Assembly: GCA_045657945.1 (NCBI GenBank) | Contig: JAZOUB010000039.1 | Span: 14,298-78,297, forward strand | DNA: 64,000 bases | Direction of reading: 5' to 3' | Source: HGM04593 sp045657945 | GTDB lineage: Bacteria; Bacteroidota; Bacteroidia; Bacteroidales; Bacteroidaceae | In this document: positions 1-8,068 of the stretch, piece after piece | How the letters are laid out: the number at the start of each line of letters is the position of its first letter | How positions within the stretch are numbered: the stretch's first letter is position 1 | The notes under the pieces: generated by a model | What the model saw: the letters and a program-made list of their open reading frames with translations, nothing else | What the model was told of the DNA's origin: nothing | The model's database searches: none | Translations under genes and position numbers: made by a program

Positions 1-260
1 TCATTGTAGAGCTGCTTCATGTCATTGCTGACGCACTTGTAAGGTAGTGGCCACACTACCTTGTTGGCCATTACTTCGCGCTCGGCGAGTCCCTTGACTG
101 TTACATACTGGTCTTGATAGGCAATGCTTTTAAGACCACCTGCAATGCTTTTGAGTCCGCCAGATACGAAATATCCCAAAACTGCAAGACCTGCAATTAT
201 GGCAATACTGTATGCCGCATTTTTTCTCCATCGGCAACCTTTTCCGCTGTTCTCGTTCAT
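1..260 (-). CDS. SIMPL-domain (DUF541) protein, N-terminal part
   Basis: Partial gene: the start codon is at 258-260 and the C-terminus runs off the left edge. The visible 86 residues contain a short basic N-terminus, one membrane-spanning segment (about residues 13-35, AAYSIAIIAGLAVLGYF) and then the beginning of a SIMPL-like domain (YVTVKGLAEREVMANKVVWP). SIMPL proteins are periplasmic or membrane-anchored and of poorly defined function. The gene starts 10 bp after the SDR gene's stop, so it is probably the last visible member of the surface-sugar operon. Family assignment rests on the VKGLAERE motif, typical of the first strand of the domain. Confidence 0.75.
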   Translation of the reverse strand, partial: MNENSGKGCRWRKNAAYSIAIIAGLAVLGYFVSGGLKSIAGGLKSIAYQDQYVTVKGLAEREVMANKVVWPLPYKCVSNDMKQLYN

Positions 261-270
261 ATCATTTCTT

Positions 271-966
271 TTATTTATAACAATATCCTCCGTTGACCTC
301 AATAAGACTGCCGTTGACAAAAGGATTCTCAATGCAGAAACGGTATGCTTCAACGACTTCATCTATTGTCGCAAAACGGTGTATGGCTGTCTTACTGTAT
401 ATATTCTGTTTAATTTCTTCGGGCTTCTCTTTTTGCCATGGCGTCTCAACAAATCCTGGAACAATGGCATTTACGGTAGTTCCTGTTCCTTCAAACTCCT
501 TTACAAGGTTTTTGGATAGAGCGTGAACTGCTGCTTTGGTTACGCCATATCCCAATACGGTGGCGTGTGGCATGAGCCCCATTTGTGAGCCGGTGAATAT
601 GATTCTTGAATTGTGTGGGATTCGGTCATATAGCTCTCTAATGAGAATGTAATGTGAGTTCACTGCAACCTCCATCATAGCGTCCCAGTCATTGTCGGTT
701 GTTTCAGTGAACTGTTTCCTGATGCTCATTCCGGCGTTGCATATTATGCAATCAACTGTTTTACATTCCTTTTTTATGTGGGATATGAATGTGTATAGTT
801 CGTTACGTTTGCTCTGGTCAATGTTTATAGCCTCGTAGTTTTCGTAACTCTCGTTGAATTTTTCTCCGGTATATGTGGCAAAAACCTTATATCCCATTGA
901 AAGCAACATTTTGGCTACTCCTAATCCAATACCAGATGTTCCACCTGTGACTATTGCTGTTTTCAT
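271..966 (-). CDS. SDR-family NAD(P)-dependent oxidoreductase
   Basis: A 231-residue classical short-chain dehydrogenase/reductase. The Rossmann glycine motif TGGTSGIGLG lies at residues 8-17, an NAG-type motif (CNAGMS) near 75-80, and the catalytic YGVTK tetrad element near 140. Its ATG overlaps the stop of the upstream cytidylyltransferase/oxidoreductase fusion by 4 bp (ATGA-type overlap), which implies translational coupling. The substrate cannot be read from sequence. In an operon with a CDP-alditol-type cytidylyltransferase and LicD, reduction of a sugar or sugar phosphate before activation is a reasonable inference. Confidence 0.9.
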   Translation of the reverse strand: MKTAIVTGGTSGIGLGVAKMLLSMGYKVFATYTGEKFNESYENYEAINIDQSKRNELYTFISHIKKECKTVDCIICNAGMSIRKQFTETTDNDWDAMMEVAVNSHYILIRELYDRIPHNSRIIFTGSQMGLMPHATVLGYGVTKAAVHALSKNLVKEFEGTGTTVNAIVPGFVETPWQKEKPEEIKQNIYSKTAIHRFATIDEVVEAYRFCIENPFVNGSLIEVNGGYCYK

Positions 967-2309
967 ATCTCGGAGAAATTTTTACGTTCTGTAAATTGTT
1001 GCATAACTCCTGCCATGGCAATGCTTTCATCTTTAGTCAGACGTGCGCTGCCGTGGCGCTTGTTTATGATGCACGAGATCCATTCCTGTATTTCATATCT
1101 GAGTCCTTCGCCATCCCATTTGTAGAAGAACTTCTTGTTTTTGTTCTGGTCCTCGTAGCGTAGTTCAAAGTAGTCTGTTTTCCACCATGGTGCCTGTACA
1201 TATGCATATCCTTTTGTTCCGGAAATGACAAGGTTACCCTCGGTCTTTACTCCCAGACCCAATTTGAACGAGCATACAGCTTTAGGATAACGTATTACGC
1301 CTTTTGTATATATATCTACACCATTCTCCATACGTGAATAAAGGTGCATCTCGTCATATTCTGTACCCAAGAGCCTGAATATTGGTAGCAAGGGATATAC
1401 TGCCGATTCATACATTGAACCACCGGCTTGTGCAGCGTCGAACTCTCGTCGTGTGCGGTCGGGCAATAAACGTGAAAGTGATGCTTCAACGTCAACAACC
1501 TCACCAATTGCTCCACTCTTTATCATAACCATAAGATGATTGAAAGCAGGGCAGTGGGCAGTCTTGTTCGCTTCAATGAGTATGACATCTTTTTGCTCGG
1601 CAAGTGAATACAACTCTTCGGCCTGTTTCTTGTCCAAAGCCAATGGTATTTCACAAAGAACGTGCTTCCCGGATTCTATGGCGCGTTTTGAGTATTCGTA
1701 GTGGCTCAAGTGTGGTGTGGCTACATATACAGCATCTACATCATGCAACATTTCGTCGAACGAAGCATAGCTGTTTGGGATGTTATTTGTTCTTGCAAAT
1801 TCATCACCAATAGCTTTGTCAATATCGTACACTCCTATGATTTCTGTTCCGCTTACATAGCTTGTCTCCGGTACAAAGCGTTTTGCGATTATTCCACAGC
1901 CAACAATGCCTATGCGTGTTCTCTTTTGCTTTTCGCCACGTAGCATAGTTGATGATATGCCTTCAGTGCGTGGCAGATAGACAACTTCACAGAACTCTTT
2001 CAAATAATCAAATTCACCCATCCAATCACTGCCAATGGTGAAGATATCAACATCATATTTTTGTATGTCATCGATTTTCTGCCCAAAATAGTCCTCTATG
2101 ATAATCTTGTCGGCAAGTCCTGTCGCCTTGACTGCTTCGACGCGTTCAAGTACGTTGTTTACAACATTCAGTTTGCCACGTTCACGGTCAAAATTGTCGT
2201 TGGTGACCCCGACAATCAGGTAGTCACCCAAGGCCTTGGCACGCTGCAACAGGTTGATGTGTCCCTGATGCAACAGGTCGTATGTGCCGTATGTGATTAC
2301 TTTTTTCAT
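963..2309 (-). CDS. Fusion: glycerol-3-phosphate cytidylyltransferase-like domain + Gfo/Idh/MocA oxidoreductase
   Basis: 448 residues with two recognisable enzymes. Residues 1-128 are a TagD/GCT-type cytidylyltransferase with the GTYDLLHQGH motif (HxGH family), an IGSDWMG motif and the RTEGISST signature. From about residue 132 a Gfo/Idh/MocA NAD-binding domain begins (IGIVGCGIIAKR), with the conserved EIPLALDKKQAEE lysine region (normally EKP; here EIP) and a C-terminal alpha/beta domain. Such a fusion could reduce a keto/aldose phosphate and activate the product with CTP, analogous to the unrelated Bcs1 and Mnp1 fusions that make CDP-ribitol or CDP-mannitol. It lies 5 bp after licD and overlaps the SDR gene. 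The exact substrate is unknown. Confidence 0.88.
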   Translation of the reverse strand: MKKVITYGTYDLLHQGHINLLQRAKALGDYLIVGVTNDNFDRERGKLNVVNNVLERVEAVKATGLADKIIIEDYFGQKIDDIQKYDVDIFTIGSDWMGEFDYLKEFCEVVYLPRTEGISSTMLRGEKQKRTRIGIVGCGIIAKRFVPETSYVSGTEIIGVYDIDKAIGDEFARTNNIPNSYASFDEMLHDVDAVYVATPHLSHYEYSKRAIESGKHVLCEIPLALDKKQAEELYSLAEQKDVILIEANKTAHCPAFNHLMVMIKSGAIGEVVDVEASLSRLLPDRTRREFDAAQAGGSMYESAVYPLLPIFRLLGTEYDEMHLYSRMENGVDIYTKGVIRYPKAVCSFKLGLGVKTEGNLVISGTKGYAYVQAPWWKTDYFELRYEDQNKNKKFFYKWDGEGLRYEIQEWISCIINKRHGSARLTKDESIAMAGVMQQFTERKNFSEI

Positions 2310-2314
2310 TTGGG

Positions 2315-3100
2315 TTAAAGTTTGTAGGCTTGTGAGTCGTGCGTTGAAACCTGTTTCTCTTTTGGTGGCAGCTGCATGTAATCTCCATATTTCTGCGTCA
2401 GGTATTTATCATATCCTTCCGGTGCGCAGTATTCGTTGCCTTCAAAGGTGACAGTGATGCTTTTGTCATAAACTTCACGCGGAAGTATCTCTTTCAATGC
2501 TGTGCGTGAGCCGAAGCTGCATATATGCTTGCACTCTTCATATTTGTGTTTTGTTGCAATGTGTCTCATTGTCTTTAAGATAAAATGTGAAGAGAATGGC
2601 AGCAGGATCAATTTGGTTATTGCCAATCGCATTTTACGTTTGAGTGTTTGGCGATTGCAGAAAATCATTGTCTTTATGTACATGAAACGTATGCACTGCC
2701 CACATAAATATGCTTGCCATTTCGATTTTATTCCATCAAGCGGAAATATATCTACATATACACCGAACACGCTCTGCTTGTAGAAGAATTCGTTGACAAT
2801 TGTCCCTTTACGATATACTTTAGCAAATGGTACATGGTAACGGCGGTCTTGCTCATGGGTGACCACTGCATGTCTGCTGCCCGGGGTGTTGAATGTTGTG
2901 ATGAAACGTTCATAGTCGGGGCGTGGCATATGTATGTCTATGTCGTCGTCCCAAGGAATGTAACCTTTATGACGTACAGCTCCAAGAAGCGTACCATAGG
3001 CTAGATAGTACCTGATATTGTTCTCTTGACAAAATGCAACAATTTCGTCCAGAATCTCTAATTGAATTTTCTTGGCTTCTTTGGTCTCTATTGGTGTCAT
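2315..3100 (-). CDS. LicD-family phosphotransferase
   Basis: 261 residues. The LicD nucleotidyltransferase-fold signature is clear: YYLAYGTLLGAVRHKGYIPW near residues 30-50, followed by DDDIDIHMPRPDY, whose aspartates bind metal. LicD/fukutin-family proteins transfer phosphocholine or phospho-alditols from CDP-linked donors onto glycans. The gene directly precedes the cytidylyltransferase/oxidoreductase fusion by 5 bp, so the fusion is the natural source of its CDP donor. It is cytoplasmic by appearance (no signal peptide). The acceptor is probably a surface glycan (inference). Confidence 0.9.
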   Translation of the reverse strand: MTPIETKEAKKIQLEILDEIVAFCQENNIRYYLAYGTLLGAVRHKGYIPWDDDIDIHMPRPDYERFITTFNTPGSRHAVVTHEQDRRYHVPFAKVYRKGTIVNEFFYKQSVFGVYVDIFPLDGIKSKWQAYLCGQCIRFMYIKTMIFCNRQTLKRKMRLAITKLILLPFSSHFILKTMRHIATKHKYEECKHICSFGSRTALKEILPREVYDKSITVTFEGNEYCAPEGYDKYLTQKYGDYMQLPPKEKQVSTHDSQAYKL

Positions 3101-3146
3101 TGTTGCTGTTTATTGGGTCAGTTTTTGCAGTGCAAGAATTCTTGAA

Positions 3147-3785
3147 CTAGATTCCTACAATCTTGCTGGCAAATTCGAAGTCCTCGGGGTAGTCAATGTC
3201 TATGCCTTCAATCTGGTCAATGATAGCCATGTGTGGCGTGTTGCCAATTCGCTGACCAAGTCCTGTCCACACCTCGCGGCGGAATATGTAGAACGCGCTG
3301 GTCTCTACATATACAGGCTCAATAGTCTGTGTGCGCGGAATGTCTTTCAGGCAGTAGTTAAGAGGCTTGCCGTTGTACCATGTAAAGGTCTGTATCTTCT
3401 GTGCGCTGAACGATGAATCGTACCCACCGTTTACAACCTTGTCAATGGCATTCTCTATTGTCTCAACCTTGATAAAAGGAGATGTTGTATGTGCAAGCAT
3501 ATATACATCTGCATAAACCTCCTTTACAAAGGCTTCGTATATCTCTTTGCCAAGAGTCTCGTCACCGTCGAGTGCAGTGCTGCGTTTCAGGAACTTTACA
3601 CCCTGTGGCAAGTAGGGGATAACCTCCTCGCTGCTGCAATAAACATACACCTCGTCAATGTTCTTTACCTTTACGAGCGTTTCAAGAATATACTGCATCA
3701 GTGGCTTGCCACCAAGAATCTTCAGGTTCTTGCCGACAACGCGCTTACTGTTGAGTCTGATGGGGACAAATGCTACAACCTTCAT
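3147..3785 (-). CDS. Acylneuraminate/Kdo-type cytidylyltransferase family protein
   Basis: 212 residues. The N-terminus VVAFVPIRLNSKRVVGKNLK is the nucleotide-binding P-loop-like motif of CMP-NeuAc/CMP-Kdo synthetases (IPARxxSKRxxxKN). The motif LAHTTSPFIK near residue 98 and the late DIDYPEDFEFA motif (residues 198-208) also fit the NeuA family. It would activate a sugar acid or related sugar with CTP. It sits 12 bp after the KpsF-like isomerase gene. With that neighbour a CMP-Kdo-like product is possible, but no KdsA or KdsC homologue is in view. Confidence 0.85.
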   Translation of the reverse strand: MKVVAFVPIRLNSKRVVGKNLKILGGKPLMQYILETLVKVKNIDEVYVYCSSEEVIPYLPQGVKFLKRSTALDGDETLGKEIYEAFVKEVYADVYMLAHTTSPFIKVETIENAIDKVVNGGYDSSFSAQKIQTFTWYNGKPLNYCLKDIPRTQTIEPVYVETSAFYIFRREVWTGLGQRIGNTPHMAIIDQIEGIDIDYPEDFEFASKIVGI

Positions 3786-3797
3786 GGTTTCTGCTGA

Positions 3798-4745
3798 TTA
3801 AAGACAACTGAAAGCGTCGATAACACCAACGAGCTTGTTCTCCTCATTTACAACAATCAGTGATTTGATGTTGTGGTTGCGCATTACCTCCTCGGCTTGT
3901 GACAGCTTTGCATCCTCCTTGATGAGCTTTGGGTTGGTGTTCATCAAATCTTTGACTGTGAGCTGGAAGAAACGATCCTGGTCACGTTGCATTGTACGAC
4001 GGATGTCACCGTCGGTTACAGCACCGAGAATCTTCTCGTCTTCTACAACAACAGCAATACCCATCTTTGTACGGCTAATCTGCATCAGTGTGTCACTGAT
4101 TTTTGACTCGCGTGTCACAATGGGAAGGTTATCGCTAATCATGTAGTCCTTTACTCTTGTGAGCAGACGGCGACCCAATGAACCACCGGGGTGGAACTGT
4201 GCGAAGTCCTGTGCCTGGAAGTTACGCACGGTCATCAGTGCACAGGCAATGGCATCACCCATGGCAAGTGTCGCTGTCGTGGATGATGTCGGAGCCAGGT
4301 TCAGTGGGCATGCTTCTCTTTCAACAGAGACATTAAGGTGGCAGTCCGAGTATTTTGCAAGCAGTGATGTCGGGTTACCCGACATTGATATGATGGGGAT
4401 ATTCCTCTCCCTCAACAGCGGAATGAAACGCAGGAGCTCATCGGTCTGTCCAGAATTGGAAATGGCTAATACGACATCGCCCTCGCCAATCATGCCAAGG
4501 TCGCCATGGAAAGCGTCAAGTGGGTTTACAAAGAATGCAGGTGTTCCTGTACTTGCCATTGTAGATGCAATCTTGGCGCCAATGTGGCCCGATTTTCCAA
4601 CACCGGTTACAATGAACTTGCCCTTGCTCTCAATGATGAGCTCAATGGCCTTTGTAAAGTTTTCGTCAAGTTTCGGTATCAGGTTTAGGATTGCCTCGGC
4701 CTCGTCCTGGAAGCACTTCTTTGCAACATCAATTACTCTTGTCAT
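3798..4745 (-). CDS. kdsD: KpsF/GutQ-family D-arabinose-5-phosphate isomerase
   Basis: 315 residues with a SIS domain (about 35-170; GVGKSGHIGAKIASTMAST and ISNSGQTDELL) followed by two CBS domains (about 200-255 and 265-315). The family interconverts ribulose-5-phosphate and arabinose-5-phosphate, the first step towards Kdo. It is the first gene of a minus-strand operon of at least six genes. In this setting the arabinose-5-phosphate might feed Kdo, or be reduced and CDP-activated by the downstream enzymes (inference). Confidence 0.93.
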   Translation of the reverse strand: MTRVIDVAKKCFQDEAEAILNLIPKLDENFTKAIELIIESKGKFIVTGVGKSGHIGAKIASTMASTGTPAFFVNPLDAFHGDLGMIGEGDVVLAISNSGQTDELLRFIPLLRERNIPIISMSGNPTSLLAKYSDCHLNVSVEREACPLNLAPTSSTTATLAMGDAIACALMTVRNFQAQDFAQFHPGGSLGRRLLTRVKDYMISDNLPIVTRESKISDTLMQISRTKMGIAVVVEDEKILGAVTDGDIRRTMQRDQDRFFQLTVKDLMNTNPKLIKEDAKLSQAEEVMRNHNIKSLIVVNEENKLVGVIDAFSCL

Positions 4746-4813
4746 ATGTCGTTTCTTTTATATTCTTTTGTGTGAGGCAGCTCTGCTTGGGCTGCCATGT
4801 GCTGTTGTTTCTG

Positions 4814-4821
4814 CGAAGATA
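4814..4821 (-). promoter_or_regulatory. Candidate -7 box for the kdsD-licD operon
   Basis: Read on the minus strand the site is TATCTTCG, one mismatch from the Bacteroidetes -7 consensus TAnnTTTG, 69 bp before the kdsD start. No good -33 TTTG is seen at the expected distance, so this is tentative. Confidence 0.4.
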
Positions 4822-4853
4822 GTAAATAAAAATGAAAAAAATGACATATCAAG

Positions 4854-4897
4854 GTATATAAAAAGTCTTTGCCTACCGGCAAAGACTTTTTATATAC
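4854..4897 (-). terminator. Intrinsic terminator after ridA
   Basis: A near-perfect inverted repeat of about 20-bp arms (AAAAAGTCTTTGCC / GGCAAAGACTTTTT core, 4-base loop) lies just beyond the ridA stop, with T-rich flanks. It separates ridA from the kdsD operon promoter region. Confidence 0.8.
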
Positions 4898-4914
4898 ATG
4901 TAAGAAATGACTTC

Positions 4915-5289
4915 TTAGATTTCTGCAATTACCTCAACCTCGCAAAGAACATTCTTTGGCAGTGTCTTCACAGCAACGCATGAGCGTGCAGGTTTGCTTG
5001 TAAAGTACTCGGCATATACAGCGTTGAAAGCCGCGAAATCGGCCATGTCGCTGAGGAAGCATGTTGTCTTTACAACCTTCTCGAATGATGTGCCTGCCTC
5101 GGCAAGAACTGCAGAGAGGTTCTTCATTACCTGAGTAGCCTGGTCTGTGATGCCCTCGGCCTCAACATTGCCTGTAGCAGGGTTGATAGGTATCTGACCC
5201 GATGTGAACAACATATTGCCACAGATGATAGCCTGTGAGTATGGACCGATAGCCTCGGGAGCATTGCTTGTATAAACTTTCTTCAACAT
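4915..5289 (-). CDS. ridA: RidA-family enamine/imine deaminase
   Basis: 124 residues from the ATG at 5287-5289, the usual RidA length; an upstream in-frame ATG would add ten atypical residues. Motifs: APEAIGPYSQAI near residue 10, FTSGQIPINP, and the C-terminal RSCVAVKTLPKNV whose Arg binds the substrate carboxylate. RidA hydrolyses the reactive 2-aminoacrylate/2-aminocrotonate enamines released by PLP enzymes such as threonine dehydratase. It lies 42 bp downstream of ilvA on the same strand, so source and detoxifier of the enamine are probably co-transcribed. Confidence 0.93.
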   Translation of the reverse strand: MLKKVYTSNAPEAIGPYSQAIICGNMLFTSGQIPINPATGNVEAEGITDQATQVMKNLSAVLAEAGTSFEKVVKTTCFLSDMADFAAFNAVYAEYFTSKPARSCVAVKTLPKNVLCEVEVIAEI

Positions 5290-5331
5290 AGTTATTTTAT
5301 TTTTAATAGTTAGAAACAATCATGGAATAAA

Positions 5332-6528
5332 TCAATCCAGAATTCTGAAACCTGCCTCAACCAACGCTGCCTTAATCTTGTTGATGTGCTCGAAGTTGCG
5401 GGTTTCAAGGTCTATGCGTATCCAGCAACCAGTCACACCTGTGTTGGCATTTGTACGCTCGTGGTGTACACCAATCACGTTACCGCCAAGGTCGGCAATA
5501 ATCTTTGATACTTGTACCAACTGGCCTGGTTTGTCAAGAAGCTCGACCTTGAGGAGGGCAGAGCGACCCGATGTGAAGAGACCACGCTTGATTACACGGT
5601 CAAGGATATTCACATCAATGTTACCACCTGATACAACGCAGATTACATTCTTGCCCTCAACAGGAATCTTGTCGAACATTACAGCAGCTGCTGCAACAGC
5701 GCCCGCACCCTCGGTGATGATTTTCTGATGCTCGAGCATTGAGAGGATTGCCGATGAAACCTCATCGTCTGTTACGGTTACAATGCCGTCAACATACTGG
5801 CTGCAGAAGTTGAATGTGTTCTCGCCCGGTTGTTTAACTGCAATACCGTCGGCAATTGTAGAAACAGAGTCAAGACGCTCAATCTTCTTGTGCTCAACAG
5901 AGTTCTTCATGCTTGGAGCACCTGCAGCCTGAACACCATATACCTTGATGTTTGGGTTCAATGATTTCAAGGCAAATGCAACACCCGAGATGAGACCACC
6001 GCCACCGATGGGCACAACAACAACCTCAACATCCTTCATCTGGTCAATGAGCTCAAGACCGATTGTACCCTGACCTGCGATTACATCAATGTCGTCGAAT
6101 GGGTGGATGAATGTATAGCCCATCTCGTCACGCAACTCAATAGCGCGCTTGTAGGCATCGTCATACACGCCCTCTACAAGACAAATCTCTGCGCCGTAGC
6201 CTCTTGTTGCCTCAACCTTTGAGATTGGAGCACAGTCGGGGAGGCAGATTGTCGATTTGATGCCGTTTCTTGTTGCTGCCAACGCAACGCCCTGAGCATG
6301 GTTACCTGCCGAGCATGCGATAACGCCCTTTGCTTTCTCCTCGGCCGAGAGCTGTGAAATCTTGTAGTATGAACCGCGTACCTTGAAAGAACCGGTCAAC
6401 TGCAAGTTCTCGGGCTTGATGTAAACATTACCCTTCTTGTTCAAATAAGGAGCCGGTATCAGCTCTGTGCGACGTACCACGTCCTTGAGGACGTACGATG
6501 CGTGATAGATTTTGTCGAGTGTAAGCAT
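5332..6528 (-). CDS. ilvA: Threonine ammonia-lyase (biosynthetic/catabolic, ACT-containing)
   Basis: 398 residues from the ATG at 6526-6528 (MLTLDKIYHASYVL). It converts threonine to 2-oxobutanoate and ammonia, the entry to isoleucine synthesis. The PLP lysine sits in NLQLTGSFKVRGS (about residue 45), the glycine-rich phosphate-binding loop is VPIGGGGLISG, and the C-terminal ~75 residues form one ACT-like regulatory domain (LLKVELLDKPGQL). Length and single ACT match the IlvA/TdcB type found in Bacteroidetes. ridA follows directly, and ilvC of the same pathway lies about 9 kb away. Confidence 0.95.
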   Translation of the reverse strand: MLTLDKIYHASYVLKDVVRRTELIPAPYLNKKGNVYIKPENLQLTGSFKVRGSYYKISQLSAEEKAKGVIACSAGNHAQGVALAATRNGIKSTICLPDCAPISKVEATRGYGAEICLVEGVYDDAYKRAIELRDEMGYTFIHPFDDIDVIAGQGTIGLELIDQMKDVEVVVVPIGGGGLISGVAFALKSLNPNIKVYGVQAAGAPSMKNSVEHKKIERLDSVSTIADGIAVKQPGENTFNFCSQYVDGIVTVTDDEVSSAILSMLEHQKIITEGAGAVAAAAVMFDKIPVEGKNVICVVSGGNIDVNILDRVIKRGLFTSGRSALLKVELLDKPGQLVQVSKIIADLGGNVIGVHHERTNANTGVTGCWIRIDLETRNFEHINKIKAALVEAGFRILD

Positions 6529-6590
6529 TTTATTTTTGTTTAAAAGTATAATGTCTTTTGTTGTTACACACTGCACCTGGTTGTCATTTC

Positions 6591-6662
6591 GACGACAATC
6601 GGAGGAGAAATCTCTTTAAGTGTTGCTTTTTTGAGATCTCTCGCATGCGCTCGAGATGACAA
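6591..6662. repeat. 72-bp imperfect inverted repeat in the ilvA leader
   Basis: The ends TTGTCATTTCGA and TCGAGATGACAA are inverted copies, and GAGAAATCTC / GAGATCTCTC continue the symmetry inwards. It resembles the short dispersed GTCATTTCGA-type palindromic elements seen in many Bacteroidales genomes. It lies between the candidate promoter at 6705 and the ilvA start, so it would be transcribed in the ilvA 5' leader. Confidence 0.7.
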
Positions 6663-6704
6663 GTCAATAGAGTATGCAATACTCTCTCAAATTTACTCGT
6701 TTGG

Positions 6705-6712
6705 CAAATTTA
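6705..6712 (-). promoter_or_regulatory. Candidate -7 box for ilvA-ridA
   Basis: Minus strand TAAATTTG matches TAnnTTTG exactly. The surrounding ~22 bp (GGTTGTAAATTTGCC plus flanks) recur almost unchanged at 9197-9204 upstream of the propeller lipoprotein gene. It would give a leader of about 170 nt containing the inverted repeat at 6591-6662. Confidence 0.5.
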
Positions 6713-6798
6713 CAACCATTTTTGATTTTAAATTACACTTTCTCAAATATTTTTATTAAAAAATAAGTAGGGTGGTGTTTTAGAACCTAAAAAATGCA

Positions 6799-6827
6799 TT
6801 AAGGGGAATAGAATTCTATCCCCCTTA
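6799..6827 (-). terminator. Terminator after the outer-membrane protein pair
   Basis: Inverted repeat TAAGGGG-ATAGAATTCTAT-CCCCTTA, followed on the minus strand by ATGCATTTTTTAGG, about 30 bp beyond the stop of the 204-residue outer-membrane protein. Confidence 0.65.
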
Positions 6828-6855
6828 ATATCAAGTAGTGATTTGTTTTTAGACT

Positions 6856-7470
6856 CTAGAATTCATAACCGAGTTTGAAAAGTACTTCACATGCTTTAAA
6901 GTAGTACTCAGAGCCGACCTGAACGCCTAGGTTTAATCCCATCCTGTTTTTTATAGCAACTCTAAGACCTAAATTAGCACTTAAATATACATTTTTGTAA
7001 TCGTTATATATATACTCGGTATAGTAATAATTAGGGCTATGAGCATAATCAAATCCTAATTGTAAACCTACAAATGGTGCAAACCGTCCTTTTGATATAT
7101 ACGCTCTGAAATCTGCACCAATACGGAAATTGAAGTTGCTATTAATTTCACAGTTAGGATAGTTCCCGCCCAAGTACCAGCACTCTACTTCGGTAGTTCC
7201 TAAACTTACAAATCCGCCTAAATATACGTATGGGTTGAACTGGTATCCGTGAGTTGTGCTAATCTTGAATAGAGGCCCACCTTTCTCGTAAGAGCTAACA
7301 GCCCCTCCATATCCCATTTCTACCATGCCGCGATAGCCTTTTGATAGATAGCCTCCTGATGAGTTGCCTCCATAGCCAAAACTATTGCCATGAGCACTAT
7401 GTCCCCACATTTGTGCCGATGCCGACATTGTGACAAACAGCAATAGTATAATTCCTATTATCCTTTTCAT
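6856..7470 (-). CDS. Predicted outer-membrane beta-barrel protein, copy A
   Basis: 204 residues. A signal peptide (KRIIGIILLLFVTMSASAQ, cleavage after AQ) is followed by a short Gly/Ser/Tyr-rich stretch, then alternating hydrophobic/aromatic strands (GYQFNPYVYLGGFVSLG, FRIGADFRAYISKGR, MGLNLGVQVG) and a C-terminal FKLGYEF ending in Phe, as outer-membrane barrels do. It is a tandem paralogue of the next gene upstream (19-bp gap): signal peptide and first mature residues are almost identical and the strands align throughout. Function unknown; small porin-like proteins of this type are common in Bacteroidales. Confidence 0.82.
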   Translation of the reverse strand: MKRIIGIILLLFVTMSASAQMWGHSAHGNSFGYGGNSSGGYLSKGYRGMVEMGYGGAVSSYEKGGPLFKISTTHGYQFNPYVYLGGFVSLGTTEVECWYLGGNYPNCEINSNFNFRIGADFRAYISKGRFAPFVGLQLGFDYAHSPNYYYTEYIYNDYKNVYLSANLGLRVAIKNRMGLNLGVQVGSEYYFKACEVLFKLGYEF

Positions 7471-7489
7471 GTGGTTTGATTTTTAGACA

Positions 7490-8065
7490 TTAAAACTCAT
7501 AACCGAGTTTGAAAAGAGGTTCAATTCCTGCTTCAAAACTGCCTAAACCGATTTGAACGGCCAAGTTTAGTCCCATTTTGTTTTTTAAAGCAACTCTAAC
7601 TCCAACTTGAGGGGCAAAGTAAACAGCCGCATTGCTCCCGTGGTATTTACCATAGTCAAACGCCAATTGTGCACCTGCAAATGGCGCGATTCGTCCTTTG
7701 GGTAGATATGCTCTAAAGTCTGCACCAAGACGGAAATTGAAACCAGGGATAAATTCTCTGTAATCATCCTGCCCGTAATTATCATTATAGGCTTCTGAAG
7801 TTCCCAAACTTACGAATCCACCTAAATAGAGATATGGGTTGAACTGGTATCCGTATGTAGCGCTGAGTTTGAATAGATAAATATCATCTATCATACCAAC
7901 TCCATGTCCCATTTCTACCATGCCACGATAGCCTGTTGACAGGTAGCTGTCGGATGAGTTGCGTCCATAGCCAAAACTATTGCCATGAGCACTATGTCCC
8001 CACATTTGTGCCGATGCCGACATTGTGACAAACAGCAATAGCATAATTCCTACTATCCTTTTCAT
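7490..8065 (-). CDS. Predicted outer-membrane beta-barrel protein, copy B
   Basis: 191 residues, same architecture as copy A: signal peptide ending SASAQ, mature start MWGHSAHGNSFGYG shared with copy A, beta-strand pattern and terminal FKLGYEF. It differs mainly in the surface-loop segments (GVGMIDDIYLFKL, YNDNYGQDDYREF), as expected for extracellular loops. Its ATG is 3 bp from the stop of the propeller lipoprotein gene, so the three genes form one transcription unit. Confidence 0.82.
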   Translation of the reverse strand: MKRIVGIMLLLFVTMSASAQMWGHSAHGNSFGYGRNSSDSYLSTGYRGMVEMGHGVGMIDDIYLFKLSATYGYQFNPYLYLGGFVSLGTSEAYNDNYGQDDYREFIPGFNFRLGADFRAYLPKGRIAPFAGAQLAFDYGKYHGSNAAVYFAPQVGVRVALKNKMGLNLAVQIGLGSFEAGIEPLFKLGYEF

Positions 8066-8068
8066 GGC

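Noticed and set aside
4159..4983. 274-residue plus-strand frame opposite kdsD
   Set aside because: Antisense shadow of a well-supported gene; no family features.
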